Source: a virus
Virus record (IMG/VR): IMGVR_UViG_3300021952_000002
Coordinates: 1 to 41,441 of that record
Strand: one strand, 5' to 3'
DNA: 41,441 nucleotides
The first letter of the stretch is position 1; every line of letters begins with the position of its first letter. Made by a program: the position numbers and the translations under genes. This document shows positions 21,092 through 29,889 of the stretch, piece by piece. The notes beneath the pieces are model-generated. The model saw only the letters and a list, made by a program, of their open reading frames with translations, was not told where the DNA came from and made no database searches.

Positions 21092-23164
21092 ATGGTAGAT
21101 ACCGTTCCTCCAGCAATGGGCATTCCTATGCCACCTGTTTCTGACCTTGCACCTGATGCGCTAGTCAATCAGTTCAAAAAGATGCAGGAGTCCAAGAACC
21201 TAGTCGCTTGGATTCAGTCTGAATACGGCAAGTGCAAGACCGCTCGCAAGCTCGATGAGCAGGAATGGTATCTCCAACTCGCCTTCTACAACGGTCATCA
21301 GTATTCCTCGTGGGCTACCCGAGGCAATGCTCAGGTTCTCGCTGAAGAGCCAAACCGTGAAGGTATCCCTCGTGTGACGGTAAACCGCATTGAGCCAATC
21401 ATTCGTACCGAGATCGCTAAGACTACTTCCGGTCACACCAGTGCAACAGTTCTCCCTGCATCAAATGATGACGATGACCTAATGGCAGCTCAAGCTGCTG
21501 AGCAGATTTGGGAGTCTATCTATGATCGACTCAACTTCCAGACAGACATTCTTCAAAAGGGTGAGTTCTGGCGAGCCACTACTGGTAACGGTTTCATCAA
21601 GACATTCTGGAACCCATCCGTAAAGGTTCAATCCAGCAATCCTTTTATGCCTTCAACTGGTGACGTAGACCAGGAAGTTGTTACCCCATTCCACCTCTTC
21701 GTTCCTGACCTACAGGAAGAGGACATTGAAAAACAGCCTTACCTGTTCAACGTCTACACAAAGAGTCCTCAATGGGTGAAGTCCACCTTTGGCTCTGTTC
21801 TGCCAAAAGATTTCAACCCAACTAAGATTTCCGCATCTGAGATTATGAGCGCTGCTCTAATGGATGCCAAGGGTGGCAATGACGCTAGGCAGGATGCTGT
21901 TCTGGTTATCGAGATGTGGGCTAAGCCAAACGGTTGCCCAATGCTTCCTAACGGCGGTCTTGTCACCATTGTCGATAATGAGATTGTTCAGCTCGCTGAA
22001 AACGGTATTCCTTACCGCCACGGACAGTATCCTTTCGCACATCTTCAGGGCATTGCAACTGGAAAGTTCTACCGCCGTTCAGTAATCAAGAGCCTCATTC
22101 CAATCCAGCGTGAATACAACCGCCTGCGTTCGCAGATTATTCAGGCTAAAAACATGATGGCTAAGCCTCAGATGATGTACACCGAGGGTTCGGTTGATCC
22201 ACGCAAGATTACTGCTCGTGCAGGCATCTGGATCCCTGTTCGCCCTGGTTTCGACAAGCCTCAGCCAGTTCCAATCCAGCCATTACCTAACTACGTCATC
22301 AACGAAGTTCAGCAACTACAGGCTGACTTTGAGGACATTTCTGGTCAGCACCAAGTCTCGCGTGGTGAATCCGGTGGTGTAACCGCAGCTACTGCAATCA
22401 ACTACTTGCAAGAGCGTGACGATGCCTACTTGACCGCAGTGTTCTCTTCGATTGAAGCTGCGGTTGAGAAGTGCGCTCGCCAAGCTTTGACTCTATTTGT
22501 TCAGTATGTAGACCAGCCACGAATCATAAAGATTACTGGTGACGATGGTTCGTTTGACGCAATGGTTGTATCTGGTGCAGATGTTGCCTCTGGAACTGAC
22601 ATCCGAGTTGAGTCTGGTTCGGCTCTACCAACTAGCAAGTCGGCACGTCAGGCTCTGATTACTGACTGGATGAAGATGGGCTTCATCTCTCCACAAGACG
22701 GTCTTGGCATCCTGGACATGGGTATGCTCCGCAAGTACTACAACGTCATCAAGATGGATGAAAACCAGGCTTCTCGTGAGAACCTGATGATGAAGCGCCT
22801 CGATGACCAGAGCGTACAGCAACACCAGATGCAATGGGAGCAGGGTGCAGCTGCTGGGCAGGTTGATAAGACTATGCCTGGGCAGACTGATGCAAATGGT
22901 CAGCCTATCGGTCTCGCTATCCCACCAGTTGTTCCAGTTCACGACTACGACAACCACGCAGTTCACATCGAAGTTCACAATCGCTTCCGCAAGTCGCAGG
23001 CGTTCGATAACCTGTCTGATTCCGTCAAGGCAGAGTTCCAGAAGCACGTTTCGATGCACGAAACTGCACTTCAGGCTAAACTTGCTCAGCAGATGATGCT
23101 AAGCCAAGGCGCACCACAGGATGCGCAACAGGGTGGGCAACCAGTTCCGCCTCCAGCACAGTAA
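21092..23164 (+). CDS. portal protein, P22 type (690 aa)
   Basis: It forms the dodecameric DNA entry ring of the head. Typical parts: an N-terminal helix with YGKCKTARKLDEQEWYLQLAF, PRVTVNRIEPIIRTEIAK (about residues 91-108), TGNGFIKTFWNP (about 167-178), the VVTPFHLFVPD clip region, YPFAHLQGIATGKFYRRS, then IQREYNRLRSQIIQAKNMM (stem/wing), and a long Gln-rich C-terminal tail. Length and order match P22-like portals of podoviruses rather than siphovirus portals (about 450). It follows the membrane-protein gene with 3 bases between and precedes the scaffold. Confidence 0.88.
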   Translation: MVDTVPPAMGIPMPPVSDLAPDALVNQFKKMQESKNLVAWIQSEYGKCKTARKLDEQEWYLQLAFYNGHQYSSWATRGNAQVLAEEPNREGIPRVTVNRIEPIIRTEIAKTTSGHTSATVLPASNDDDDLMAAQAAEQIWESIYDRLNFQTDILQKGEFWRATTGNGFIKTFWNPSVKVQSSNPFMPSTGDVDQEVVTPFHLFVPDLQEEDIEKQPYLFNVYTKSPQWVKSTFGSVLPKDFNPTKISASEIMSAALMDAKGGNDARQDAVLVIEMWAKPNGCPMLPNGGLVTIVDNEIVQLAENGIPYRHGQYPFAHLQGIATGKFYRRSVIKSLIPIQREYNRLRSQIIQAKNMMAKPQMMYTEGSVDPRKITARAGIWIPVRPGFDKPQPVPIQPLPNYVINEVQQLQADFEDISGQHQVSRGESGGVTAATAINYLQERDDAYLTAVFSSIEAAVEKCARQALTLFVQYVDQPRIIKITGDDGSFDAMVVSGADVASGTDIRVESGSALPTSKSARQALITDWMKMGFISPQDGLGILDMGMLRKYYNVIKMDENQASRENLMMKRLDDQSVQQHQMQWEQGAAAGQVDKTMPGQTDANGQPIGLAIPPVVPVHDYDNHAVHIEVHNRFRKSQAFDNLSDSVKAEFQKHVSMHETALQAKLAQQMMLSQGAPQDAQQGGQPVPPPAQ

Positions 23165-23172
23165 GGAAATAA

Positions 23173-23979
23173 ATGTCTGATCCAGAGACGCAGGCACCGG
23201 ACGCTCAGTCCGCACCTCCAGTAACCCCACAGGCTGAAGAGCCAAAGGTTCACCCTGCCTATGAGAAGCTTCTTAGCGAACTTCCCGAGGCTTGGCACTC
23301 GAAGGTGACTCCTCACCTTCAGGAGCAGGATCGCTACTTCCAGCAACAGATTGAGAAGTACACTCCATTCAAGGAATACGTTGAGCAGGGTATCACCCCA
23401 GACCTGCTCAGCGGTGGACTAAACCTCGCTCGCGCAATCGAAGATAACCCTGTTGAGGTTTTCAACTCCCTAAAGGCATACCTAGTTGAAAACGGCATGC
23501 TGGAGAAGGAAGCCGAGAAGCAGGCCGCTGAAATCATCTCCGATGAAGCAGATGAGCCACAGAGCGAGATTGAGCGCAAACTTGCCGAACTTGAGAAGTT
23601 CAAGGAAGAGCAACTATCGCGCGCTCAGCAGGCAGAGCTGGACAAGGCTACTAAGGAAGCAACCGCTGAACTGGATCGTGAGATGTCTGCCCTCAAGTCG
23701 CAGTATGCACTTACCGAACAGCACGAGATTGCAATCTACAACCTGATGAACGCAGCTCTCGGCGCTGGAAAAGAAATGTCGCTATCTGATGCTGCAAAGC
23801 AACTTCAGGCAATGATTGGCAATTTCCCTGCTGTTGGTGCAACTCAGGCTCCACCAACTATCATCGGTGGTTCGGGTGGCGCAGGAGTCCCAGCGCCAGA
23901 CCTGAGCATTCCAAAGTCTGATGCTGGAAAGCGTGAGATGCTGGCAAAGATGTTCCAGGAGTACACTGGTCGGCAGTAA
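23173..23979 (+). CDS. scaffolding protein (268 aa)
   Basis: Assembles the capsid shell and leaves it before packaging. The protein is acidic and Pro-rich at the N-terminus, then helical with a long coiled-coil (EIERKLAELEKFKEEQLSRA, about residues 136-155, continuing to about 185). It ends in a basic amphipathic helix (SDAGKREMLAKMFQEYTGRQ) as scaffolds use to bind capsid protein. Between portal and capsid genes, the normal place. AAGGAAATAA precedes ATG 23173, and a terminator follows at 23994. Confidence 0.85.
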   Translation: MSDPETQAPDAQSAPPVTPQAEEPKVHPAYEKLLSELPEAWHSKVTPHLQEQDRYFQQQIEKYTPFKEYVEQGITPDLLSGGLNLARAIEDNPVEVFNSLKAYLVENGMLEKEAEKQAAEIISDEADEPQSEIERKLAELEKFKEEQLSRAQQAELDKATKEATAELDREMSALKSQYALTEQHEIAIYNLMNAALGAGKEMSLSDAAKQLQAMIGNFPAVGATQAPPTIIGGSGGAGVPAPDLSIPKSDAGKREMLAKMFQEYTGRQ

Positions 23980-23993
23980 AACTTGACTACAAT

Positions 23994-24023
23994 AAAACCC
24001 CTAGTTTTCACACTAGGGGTTTT
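23994..24023 (+). terminator. rho-independent terminator before the capsid gene
   Basis: AAAACCCCTAGT (23994-24005) and ACTAGGGGTTTT (24012-24023) form a perfect 12-bp hairpin with a terminal T-run. The capsid gene behind it has its own 98-base leader with TTAGGAGAG, so it is probably transcribed separately or by read-through. Confidence 0.88.
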
Positions 24024-24121
24024 GTTGTGCTACCATACAAATAGTCGGAAGTTACAGCCTCACGGTCAGGGACTAATGACGAGATAAAAACCCATCATCC
24101 ATCACTTTAGGAGAGTGAAAA

Positions 24122-25318
24122 ATGGCAGGTCAGGGCATTCTGACTTTCGCCTCGGATGCTCTGAAGCTCGTCTATGGCGACCTTCACGAGCAGCTCCGAG
24201 ACAAGACCCCAGCTCTAGATTACATCCAGGCAAGCGCAGCACACCTTACCCAGAACGGTAAGGAAGCTCGTTTCGACACCCACGTTGGTCGTAACGTAGG
24301 TATTGGTGCGCGTGACATTCGCGAAACCCTTCCTTCGGCTGGCGCACAGAAGTACAAGCAGGCAAGCCTCTACCTCAAGAACCTTTACGGTGCTATCGAG
24401 GTTGATGGTCAGCTCTTCGAGCAGGCTGCTGACAACTACAACAGCTTCATCAACGTTGTAGACAACGAAATCAAGGGCCTCAAGAAGGATCTTGCTCGTG
24501 ACTTCAACCGCCAGATTTACGGTGACGGCACTGGTACCATCGCTTCGGTTGCTACCACTGCAACTGGAACCCAGATCGTAATGGACAGCACTACCTGGGC
24601 TGACGTAGACATGACTGTATCGTTCATCCGTGCAGGTTCTGTTGTTGGCTCGCAGGTAACTATCGTTTCTATCAACGAAACTACCAAGACCATTACTTTC
24701 TCGGCTTCGGTTGCTGCCGTTGCTGGTGACAAGATGGTTCGTAGCTCGAACGGTTCGACCAACTACAACAAGGAAATCACTGGTCTGGGCGCAATCGTTG
24801 CATCCAGCGGTTCCCTCCACGGCATCGACCCAGCCACTACTCCAGTATGGGCTTCGACTGTTACTACCCTTGGAACCCCTCCAACTCCTGCAACTCTTAC
24901 TGAACTGAACCTGATCAACCTCGTTCAGAAGGTAGACAAGCAGGGTGGCGATGTAGACGTATTCCTGGCTTCGCCTGGTGTTTACAACGCTTACTGGAAC
25001 CTCCTTCAGGGCATGCGCCAGTTCACCAACCAGTCTGAACTGACTGGTGGACAGCGTTCGTTCTCGTTCGAGGCACTGGGTAAGCCAATCAAGTTCATCT
25101 CGGACTACGCTGCTCCAAGCAACACCCTGTACGCACTTACCTCTTCGGAACTCGTTCTGAACCGCAAGCGCGACTGGGCTTGGATGGATCGCGATGGTTC
25201 GATGTGGAACCGTGTTGGTGAGACCGATGCCTACCAGGCACGTCTGTTCCAGTACTGCGAACTCGGCACTTACCGCCGTAACGCACACGCTAAGCTCAGC
25301 AACATCGCTGAACTCTAA
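24122..25318 (+). CDS. major capsid protein (398 aa)
   Basis: Forms the icosahedral shell, presumably HK97 fold. N-terminal helix-rich arm (ASDALKLVYGDLHEQL), E-loop-like middle (RETLPSAGAQKYKQASLYLK), and a P-domain with the spine helix (EQAADNYNSFINVVDNEIKG). An extra domain rich in Thr/Ser follows (about residues 136-215), then DVFLASPGVYNAYWNLLQGM and an end with RLFQYCELGTYRRNAHAKLS. Highly biased to a small codon set and flanked by strong terminators on both sides, as expected for a very abundant protein. TTAGGAGAG precedes ATG 24122. An antisense frame of 357 codons is only a shadow of this bias. Confidence 0.88.
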   Translation: MAGQGILTFASDALKLVYGDLHEQLRDKTPALDYIQASAAHLTQNGKEARFDTHVGRNVGIGARDIRETLPSAGAQKYKQASLYLKNLYGAIEVDGQLFEQAADNYNSFINVVDNEIKGLKKDLARDFNRQIYGDGTGTIASVATTATGTQIVMDSTTWADVDMTVSFIRAGSVVGSQVTIVSINETTKTITFSASVAAVAGDKMVRSSNGSTNYNKEITGLGAIVASSGSLHGIDPATTPVWASTVTTLGTPPTPATLTELNLINLVQKVDKQGGDVDVFLASPGVYNAYWNLLQGMRQFTNQSELTGGQRSFSFEALGKPIKFISDYAAPSNTLYALTSSELVLNRKRDWAWMDRDGSMWNRVGETDAYQARLFQYCELGTYRRNAHAKLSNIAEL

Positions 25319-25333
25319 GCGTTCCTAAAAACT

Positions 25334-25374
25334 CCCTCGGAGCCTATCCGTCTCGTAGGCTCCGAGGGTTTTTT
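25334..25374 (+). terminator. strong rho-independent terminator after the capsid gene
   Basis: CCCTCGGAGCCTA (25334-25346) and TAGGCTCCGAGGG (25356-25368) form a perfect 13-bp hairpin followed by TTTTTT. Confidence 0.95.
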
Positions 25375-25376
25375 AT

Positions 25377-25382
25377 TAGACT
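25377..25382 (+). promoter_or_regulatory. -10 box of a leaderless promoter
   Basis: TAGACT is followed by AGATAC and the ATG at 25389, again 6 bases apart, with no Shine-Dalgarno site. It sits at the end of the terminator, so it would restart transcription for the tail genes. No clear -35 is seen. Confidence 0.5.
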
Positions 25383-25388
25383 AGATAC

Positions 25389-25820
25389 ATGACCGAATAC
25401 ATTGACTTCTCACGCATAGATGGACTCTACAGTTCTGAGCATCGGCGTATCGCACAGGTTATTCAGGATGTTTTTCCATCGGTTCACCTAATCAGGATGA
25501 ACGAAACCCTACCTGGTTGGAACCCTGAGCGACCTTACGGATTGTGGGATAGACCAGCAAGACTTGATGTGCCACCCTACTTGATCCGCACAGTCGCAGA
25601 ATCTGAGATTGACCACCGACTACTTGCCGAACTAATCAAAAACAACATGCACGATGCGAACTCAGAAGTAAGCAAGATACAATTGCTAGAGATGGCATAC
25701 CAGCTTACTGAGGCGAAGCGAGAAGAAGAAGTTCTCGCTGAAAAACGAGACATGATGAAGAGTATGTTCAAGTCACAGAAGCACACCTACAAGCACAACG
25801 GTCAGACGCTAAGGAAGTAA
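25389..25820 (+). CDS. structural-region hypothetical protein (143 aa)
   Basis: ATG 25389 has no ribosome-binding site and is probably leaderless. The N-terminal half has Trp/Pro-rich surface segments (GWNPERPYGLWDRPARLDVP), and the C-terminal half is a charged helix (KREEEVLAEKRDMMKSMFKS). I have seen such proteins near podovirus-type tail genes in actinophages, but the function is unknown. It overlaps nothing and precedes the gp11-like gene with a one-base gap. Confidence 0.72.
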   Translation: MTEYIDFSRIDGLYSSEHRRIAQVIQDVFPSVHLIRMNETLPGWNPERPYGLWDRPARLDVPPYLIRTVAESEIDHRLLAELIKNNMHDANSEVSKIQLLEMAYQLTEAKREEEVLAEKRDMMKSMFKSQKHTYKHNGQTLRK

Positions 25821-25821
25821 G

Positions 25822-26481
25822 ATGCCAGCAGAAGAGTTCACCCATACTGGAGCCGATGTTGCCGATCGAGTCAGGGCGCAGTTTGGCGATACTTCCGGTG
25901 CGCAGTTAGCCGATGTCGCAATCCTCCGCTGGATCAATGATGGTCAGCGAGAGATTGTAAACAGCAACCCAATCCTTCGAGCTACGAAGATTACTGATTT
26001 GGTTGCAGGGCAACAGGACTACACTTTCCCATCTGACAAGGTTCTGCTCATTGAGGCAATCTACATCAATGGGATGCCAATCACTAACCTTTCACCACAA
26101 GAGGCTCGTGAGTACATCAAGTCTCTTGACCCGCTAAACGTACAGAGTGCAGACACCCCTAATGTTTGGTGGGAACGTGCAGGCATGATCTCGTTCTACC
26201 CAATCCCAGCGACAACTTATTCCAATGGCTTCAAGTTGGAGTACATCAAGGTTCCAGCCTCGATTACCTCCTTCAGTGACACCATCTCAATCCCTGACCG
26301 CTACTTCAACGAGCTAGTGAACTATGCGATGGCTCAGGCGCTTGAGATGGATGAGAACTTCGATGCAGCTTCATTCAAGTCGGCTCAGTTCCGTGATGGA
26401 CTAAACCGTCTAAGCCAAAAAGATAACGTGTCGCTATCTGACCTGTACCCATCGGTAATGCCTGACCCATTGGACTTCTAA
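25822..26481 (+). CDS. head-to-tail adaptor, T7 gp11 / P22 gp4-like (219 aa)
   Basis: It connects the portal with the short tail. ATG 25822 follows AAGGAAGTAAG. Typical parts: DVAILRWINDGQREIVNSNP (helix), DYTFPSDKVLLIEAIYING, PNVWWERAGMISFYPIPATT (about residues 112-131), LEYIKVPASITS and IPDRYFNELVNYAMAQALEM (about 155-174). Length matches gp11 (about 196) and its relatives. TAATG overlap to the gp12-like gene, exactly the T7 order. Confidence 0.82.
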   Translation: MPAEEFTHTGADVADRVRAQFGDTSGAQLADVAILRWINDGQREIVNSNPILRATKITDLVAGQQDYTFPSDKVLLIEAIYINGMPITNLSPQEAREYIKSLDPLNVQSADTPNVWWERAGMISFYPIPATTYSNGFKLEYIKVPASITSFSDTISIPDRYFNELVNYAMAQALEMDENFDAASFKSAQFRDGLNRLSQKDNVSLSDLYPSVMPDPLDF

Positions 26482-28109
26482 TGTCGCAAATCATTCGTAA
26501 TCGCAGTGCCGAACTCCAGCGTTTCACTGGTGGTCTAAACAACTACTGGGATCAGTCAGCCATTGCCGATAACGAACTTGCTGACATTGTGAACTTTGAG
26601 TTTGCAACTAACGGTGCGCTTACTTCACGCCCACCAATCTACGCCGAGAAAAATGGCGCAACAACCATCGTCACTCCAGTTGCAGGTCAGCCATTCGACA
26701 TTATTGGCAACTATGTCACCGCTTCAGGAACTCGCTACCTGGTTATCACAACCACTAGCAAGACCTGGCTCTACGACATCTCGGCTAAGTCTTACACGCA
26801 GATTGCAACCTTCAAGGCTTCAGACTGCGCTCAGTACGATAATAAGATTCTGCTCTGCTCCACCGCTGTTTCGGGTGGCTACTGGGAAGCAGGAACATTC
26901 ACCTCTACCCCAACGATGCCACTACTCGGCGGTATCCAACTCTTCCAGAACCGTTTCTTCGGTTATGGCGTTCAAGGTACTTCAACTGCGAACACCGTCT
27001 ACTGGTCTGACATCACAACCTTTGGCGCTACCTCAACCTCTATCTGGTCTTGGAAAGATGCGCTAGGAAACTACTTCTACGTTGAAATCGGAACAGGCGA
27101 TGGTCAATGGATCACCTCGATGATCCTCGGCTACAACGACATTGTTATCTTCCGTAACCGTTCAACCTACCGCTACTCCTACGGCGATACACCCGACCTT
27201 GGAACTATGCAGGCGATGCAACAGGACATCGGTGCTGAAAACAAGTGGTCGGTAGTCAAGTTTGAGAACGCTCACTTCGTTCTATCTGGCGGAATCCTTT
27301 ACAAGTACCAGAACTGGTTGTTCTACCCATTGAACGCTCAGCGTGTGAAGATGGTTGCGTCCAATGACCCAAGCAACCACCGCATCCAGCATGCGGTAAG
27401 CATCATTGGTCGCAGATGCATTGTTTGGCATAACGGCATGCTTTACGCCTACAACCTAGACACTGATACCTGGTCTCGCTGGGAAACTAACCGAGACATC
27501 TGCTACTTTGTTGCAGCTCCACGAATGAGCGAAGATGTCAGCGAAATCGGATACTACGGCGTGTCAGGATCAATCACAGTTGCCGGTGGTACTAGCGACC
27601 ACGCAGTCTGGCGCATTGAGGATCAGCCAGTAAGTACCAATGGTTCTGAGGCTTTCAACTGCCACTTGCTTACCAAAATCTACGACATGGATACACCTGT
27701 CGAATGGAAACGCCTCTACTTCTGGAGCGCAGACATTCAGTCAGCAAATCCAATCACTTCGATTGCCACTCCTGTTGCGCTTCAGCAACCAGGCTCAACG
27801 GTTACTTACGATGCACTGACTGCGATGTCTTGGGATACCCTATCTAAAGATTCTGTATCTGATTTCATTTTCGGAACCTGGGATAACCCAGTAAACCCAA
27901 CACTAGGCGTAGTAACCGTGACCAATCTTCCAACTACGGCTTACCCTCAGCGAACTGAAATCAAGTTGAATCAAGGGCTTCGTTTCCGCAGAATCTACTT
28001 TGAGTTATACTTGGATTGCGATGGTACGGCATCCACTTCACCAGCCCAGGTGTTCAGCATCATTCCGATGATTGGAGCCAAGGCTAAGATTGCGAAGGGA
28101 GCCAACTAA
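26481..28109 (+). CDS. tail tube nozzle, T7 gp12 / P22 gp10-like (542 aa)
   Basis: The end of the short tail. N-terminal GGLNNYWDQSAIADNELADI and NFEFATNGALTSRPP (about residues 17-52) are typical of the tail tubular protein B family. Repeated beta-sheet blades follow (KTWLYDISAKSY, VYWSDITTFG, NRSTYRYSYGDTPDLG, NGMLYAYNLDTDTWSRWE), which suggest a beta-propeller/prism body. Length is shorter than T7 gp12 (794) and near P22 gp10. TAATG overlaps at both ends. Its presence argues for a podovirus-type virion. Confidence 0.82.
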   Translation: MSQIIRNRSAELQRFTGGLNNYWDQSAIADNELADIVNFEFATNGALTSRPPIYAEKNGATTIVTPVAGQPFDIIGNYVTASGTRYLVITTTSKTWLYDISAKSYTQIATFKASDCAQYDNKILLCSTAVSGGYWEAGTFTSTPTMPLLGGIQLFQNRFFGYGVQGTSTANTVYWSDITTFGATSTSIWSWKDALGNYFYVEIGTGDGQWITSMILGYNDIVIFRNRSTYRYSYGDTPDLGTMQAMQQDIGAENKWSVVKFENAHFVLSGGILYKYQNWLFYPLNAQRVKMVASNDPSNHRIQHAVSIIGRRCIVWHNGMLYAYNLDTDTWSRWETNRDICYFVAAPRMSEDVSEIGYYGVSGSITVAGGTSDHAVWRIEDQPVSTNGSEAFNCHLLTKIYDMDTPVEWKRLYFWSADIQSANPITSIATPVALQQPGSTVTYDALTAMSWDTLSKDSVSDFIFGTWDNPVNPTLGVVTVTNLPTTAYPQRTEIKLNQGLRFRRIYFELYLDCDGTASTSPAQVFSIIPMIGAKAKIAKGAN

Positions 28110-28330
28110 TGCAGAAGTCCATTCTGGGTACTGTTGCCTTCAACCCTTATGCCGCTGGTGCAAAAGTCTACTCTCAGGTTTCTGGCGCTCCAAACATCGG
28201 CCCATCCGATAAAGCCGGATACAAGCAACGTGACCTTGTTCTAAAAGCTCGCAAGAGTGCAGTTCAGGCTCGAATCAAGGCAATGAATGTCGGCGCTTAC
28301 GCTGATCCAAATGCTCTAAGGGGAAACTAA
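28109..28330 (+). CDS. small virion-region protein (73 aa)
   Basis: TAATG overlap at both ends. Basic protein with AGAKVYSQVSGAPN and KQRDLVLKARKSAVQARIKA helices. No family is recognised; its place between tail tube and internal proteins suggests a small internal virion protein. Confidence 0.65.
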   Translation: MQKSILGTVAFNPYAAGAKVYSQVSGAPNIGPSDKAGYKQRDLVLKARKSAVQARIKAMNVGAYADPNALRGN

Positions 28331-28818
28331 TGGCAGGCGTTTCCGACCCAACCAACACCGCAGCAAACTCTTCTACAGTCGGTCAGCAGTACAACGTACA
28401 GAACGACCCTTTGTATCAGCAGACTTTGCAGAGCGGTCAGAACGCATTCAACACGGCCCGAGCAGGCGCACTATTCAATCTGAATCAGCAAACTGCCGCT
28501 CTGCAAAACCAACAGACTGCTATGAAGCAGAATGCAACCGATGCCCAGCGCCAGCTTGCAGGAAACTTTGCAGCTCGAGGAATGCAACGTGGTGGCTATG
28601 GCGCTTACTACCGCGCTCAGGACAGGGCTAACGCTCAGCAGATTGTTGCTCAAACTGACATCAAAGACCAAATCTCGATGCTCAACCAGAACTTCCTAAC
28701 TAACTATGGTGCTATCGGAACCGACTGGCTAGGAACTGCTGCTGGGCAGAACTACCAGAACCAGGCTCTACAACTTGCACTCCAGAACCGACTAGCACAG
28801 GCAGGCGTAAATGGCTGA
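28330..28818 (+). CDS. Gln/Ala-rich internal virion protein (162 aa)
   Basis: ATG 28330 overlaps the preceding stop. About a third of the residues are Gln, Ala or Asn, with helical stretches (LNQQTAALQNQQTAMKQNAT) and a Gly/Tyr/Arg-rich part (ARGMQRGGYGAYYRAQDRAN). The style matches T7 gp14-like core or ejection proteins. Together with the next two genes it probably makes an ejected internal complex. Overlaps the following gene by 8 bases. Confidence 0.65.
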   Translation: MAGVSDPTNTAANSSTVGQQYNVQNDPLYQQTLQSGQNAFNTARAGALFNLNQQTAALQNQQTAMKQNATDAQRQLAGNFAARGMQRGGYGAYYRAQDRANAQQIVAQTDIKDQISMLNQNFLTNYGAIGTDWLGTAAGQNYQNQALQLALQNRLAQAGVNG

Positions 28819-29860
28819 CTCTAATGCACCTACTTTCCCTACTTCGCCAAACATGAGCGATGCCTATGCTCCACTTCAGCAGAACCTCAAAGATCAGATC
28901 AATGCGCTGACTAACCGTTACGGTCAGAACCAGGCTGATGTATCAAACATCTTTGGCGTACTTAGCACTGTTGCTCCAGCAGATCGCCAGCGAGTAAACC
29001 AGCAGTTTGCTGAGAGTGTTCAGCAACAGCAGGAGGCGCTCGCAGCTCGTACTGCCGAGGCTCGAGTAAACCAGAACCAACTTCAACACGGCGCTACTCA
29101 GGCAGCTGGCGAACTTGGTGGTGGAGCCGCACCTACTGACTCTTTGTCGGCTCAGGCAACAAACCAGGGTATTGCTCAGGCGAACCAGACCCAGACCAAC
29201 TGGGAAGGTTTGATGGGTGCTACTCAGGCTCAGCAGTTGGGCAACATTGATGCTCGACAGGCTGGCTATGGATACCAGCAGGCTAATGCTCTCCAGCAGT
29301 TGAGTCGTGACTACAACACCAACCTACTCGGACTTCAGGGTCAGCAACTCGGACTTCAGTCCCAGCAGATTCAGGGGCAGATTGGCGCAAATGCCAAGAT
29401 GGCTGAGATGGCTCAAGAGTCTGCGCTCGCTCAGGCTCAGAACCAGACCGCCCTCGGTGTTGCCCAGATTCGTGCTGGCGGTGTTCGTGACGCTGCAAGC
29501 ATCCGAAACGCCTACCTGCTTCAGAAGGCTAATAACTCTCCATCTGGAAAGGTTTCTATTTCAGATCCGATCCAATGGGAAAAGGCTATTCGCTCTAGCA
29601 ATGTAAGTCTTGTACCAGGTGAATCTGTTGGCGCTGGATTGACCCACGCAAAACGCTACATCACTTCGCTAGTTTCTGGACTACAGGCAGTTGCTGATAA
29701 GACTGCTACCGATGCTAACGGTGGCATCGCTAAGACTGGTAAAGCGCCGACTGCTGATGCAGTTTACAAGCTTTGGGTATCTAAGAACCCAGATGCTAAG
29801 GCTAACGTGAAGAGTTACATTTACAAGGCTATCAAGTCTGGCTACTACAAGACTTGGTAA
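28811..29860 (+). CDS. Gln-rich internal virion or ejection protein (349 aa)
   Basis: ATG 28811 overlaps the preceding stop. Residues 1-215 are Gln/Ala-rich with long helices (QQFAESVQQQQEALAARTAE) and near-repeats such as LGLQGQQLGLQSQQIQGQIG. The C-terminal 100 residues form a separate charged, helical domain (GLTHAKRYITSLVSGLQAVA, then SYIYKAIKSGYYKTW). In podoviruses the second gene of this type (T7 gp15-like) is ejected with the DNA. Role is inferred from position and composition. Confidence 0.65.
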   Translation: MADSNAPTFPTSPNMSDAYAPLQQNLKDQINALTNRYGQNQADVSNIFGVLSTVAPADRQRVNQQFAESVQQQQEALAARTAEARVNQNQLQHGATQAAGELGGGAAPTDSLSAQATNQGIAQANQTQTNWEGLMGATQAQQLGNIDARQAGYGYQQANALQQLSRDYNTNLLGLQGQQLGLQSQQIQGQIGANAKMAEMAQESALAQAQNQTALGVAQIRAGGVRDAASIRNAYLLQKANNSPSGKVSISDPIQWEKAIRSSNVSLVPGESVGAGLTHAKRYITSLVSGLQAVADKTATDANGGIAKTGKAPTADAVYKLWVSKNPDAKANVKSYIYKAIKSGYYKTW

Positions 29861-29889
29861 ACTGATTACATCTAACTGAGGATGTGAAC

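Noticed and set aside
24215-25288. Long open frame of 357 codons antisense to the capsid gene
   Set aside because: The capsid gene has strongly biased codons that avoid stops in this frame. The antisense product is low-complexity and has no ribosome-binding site or operon partner.
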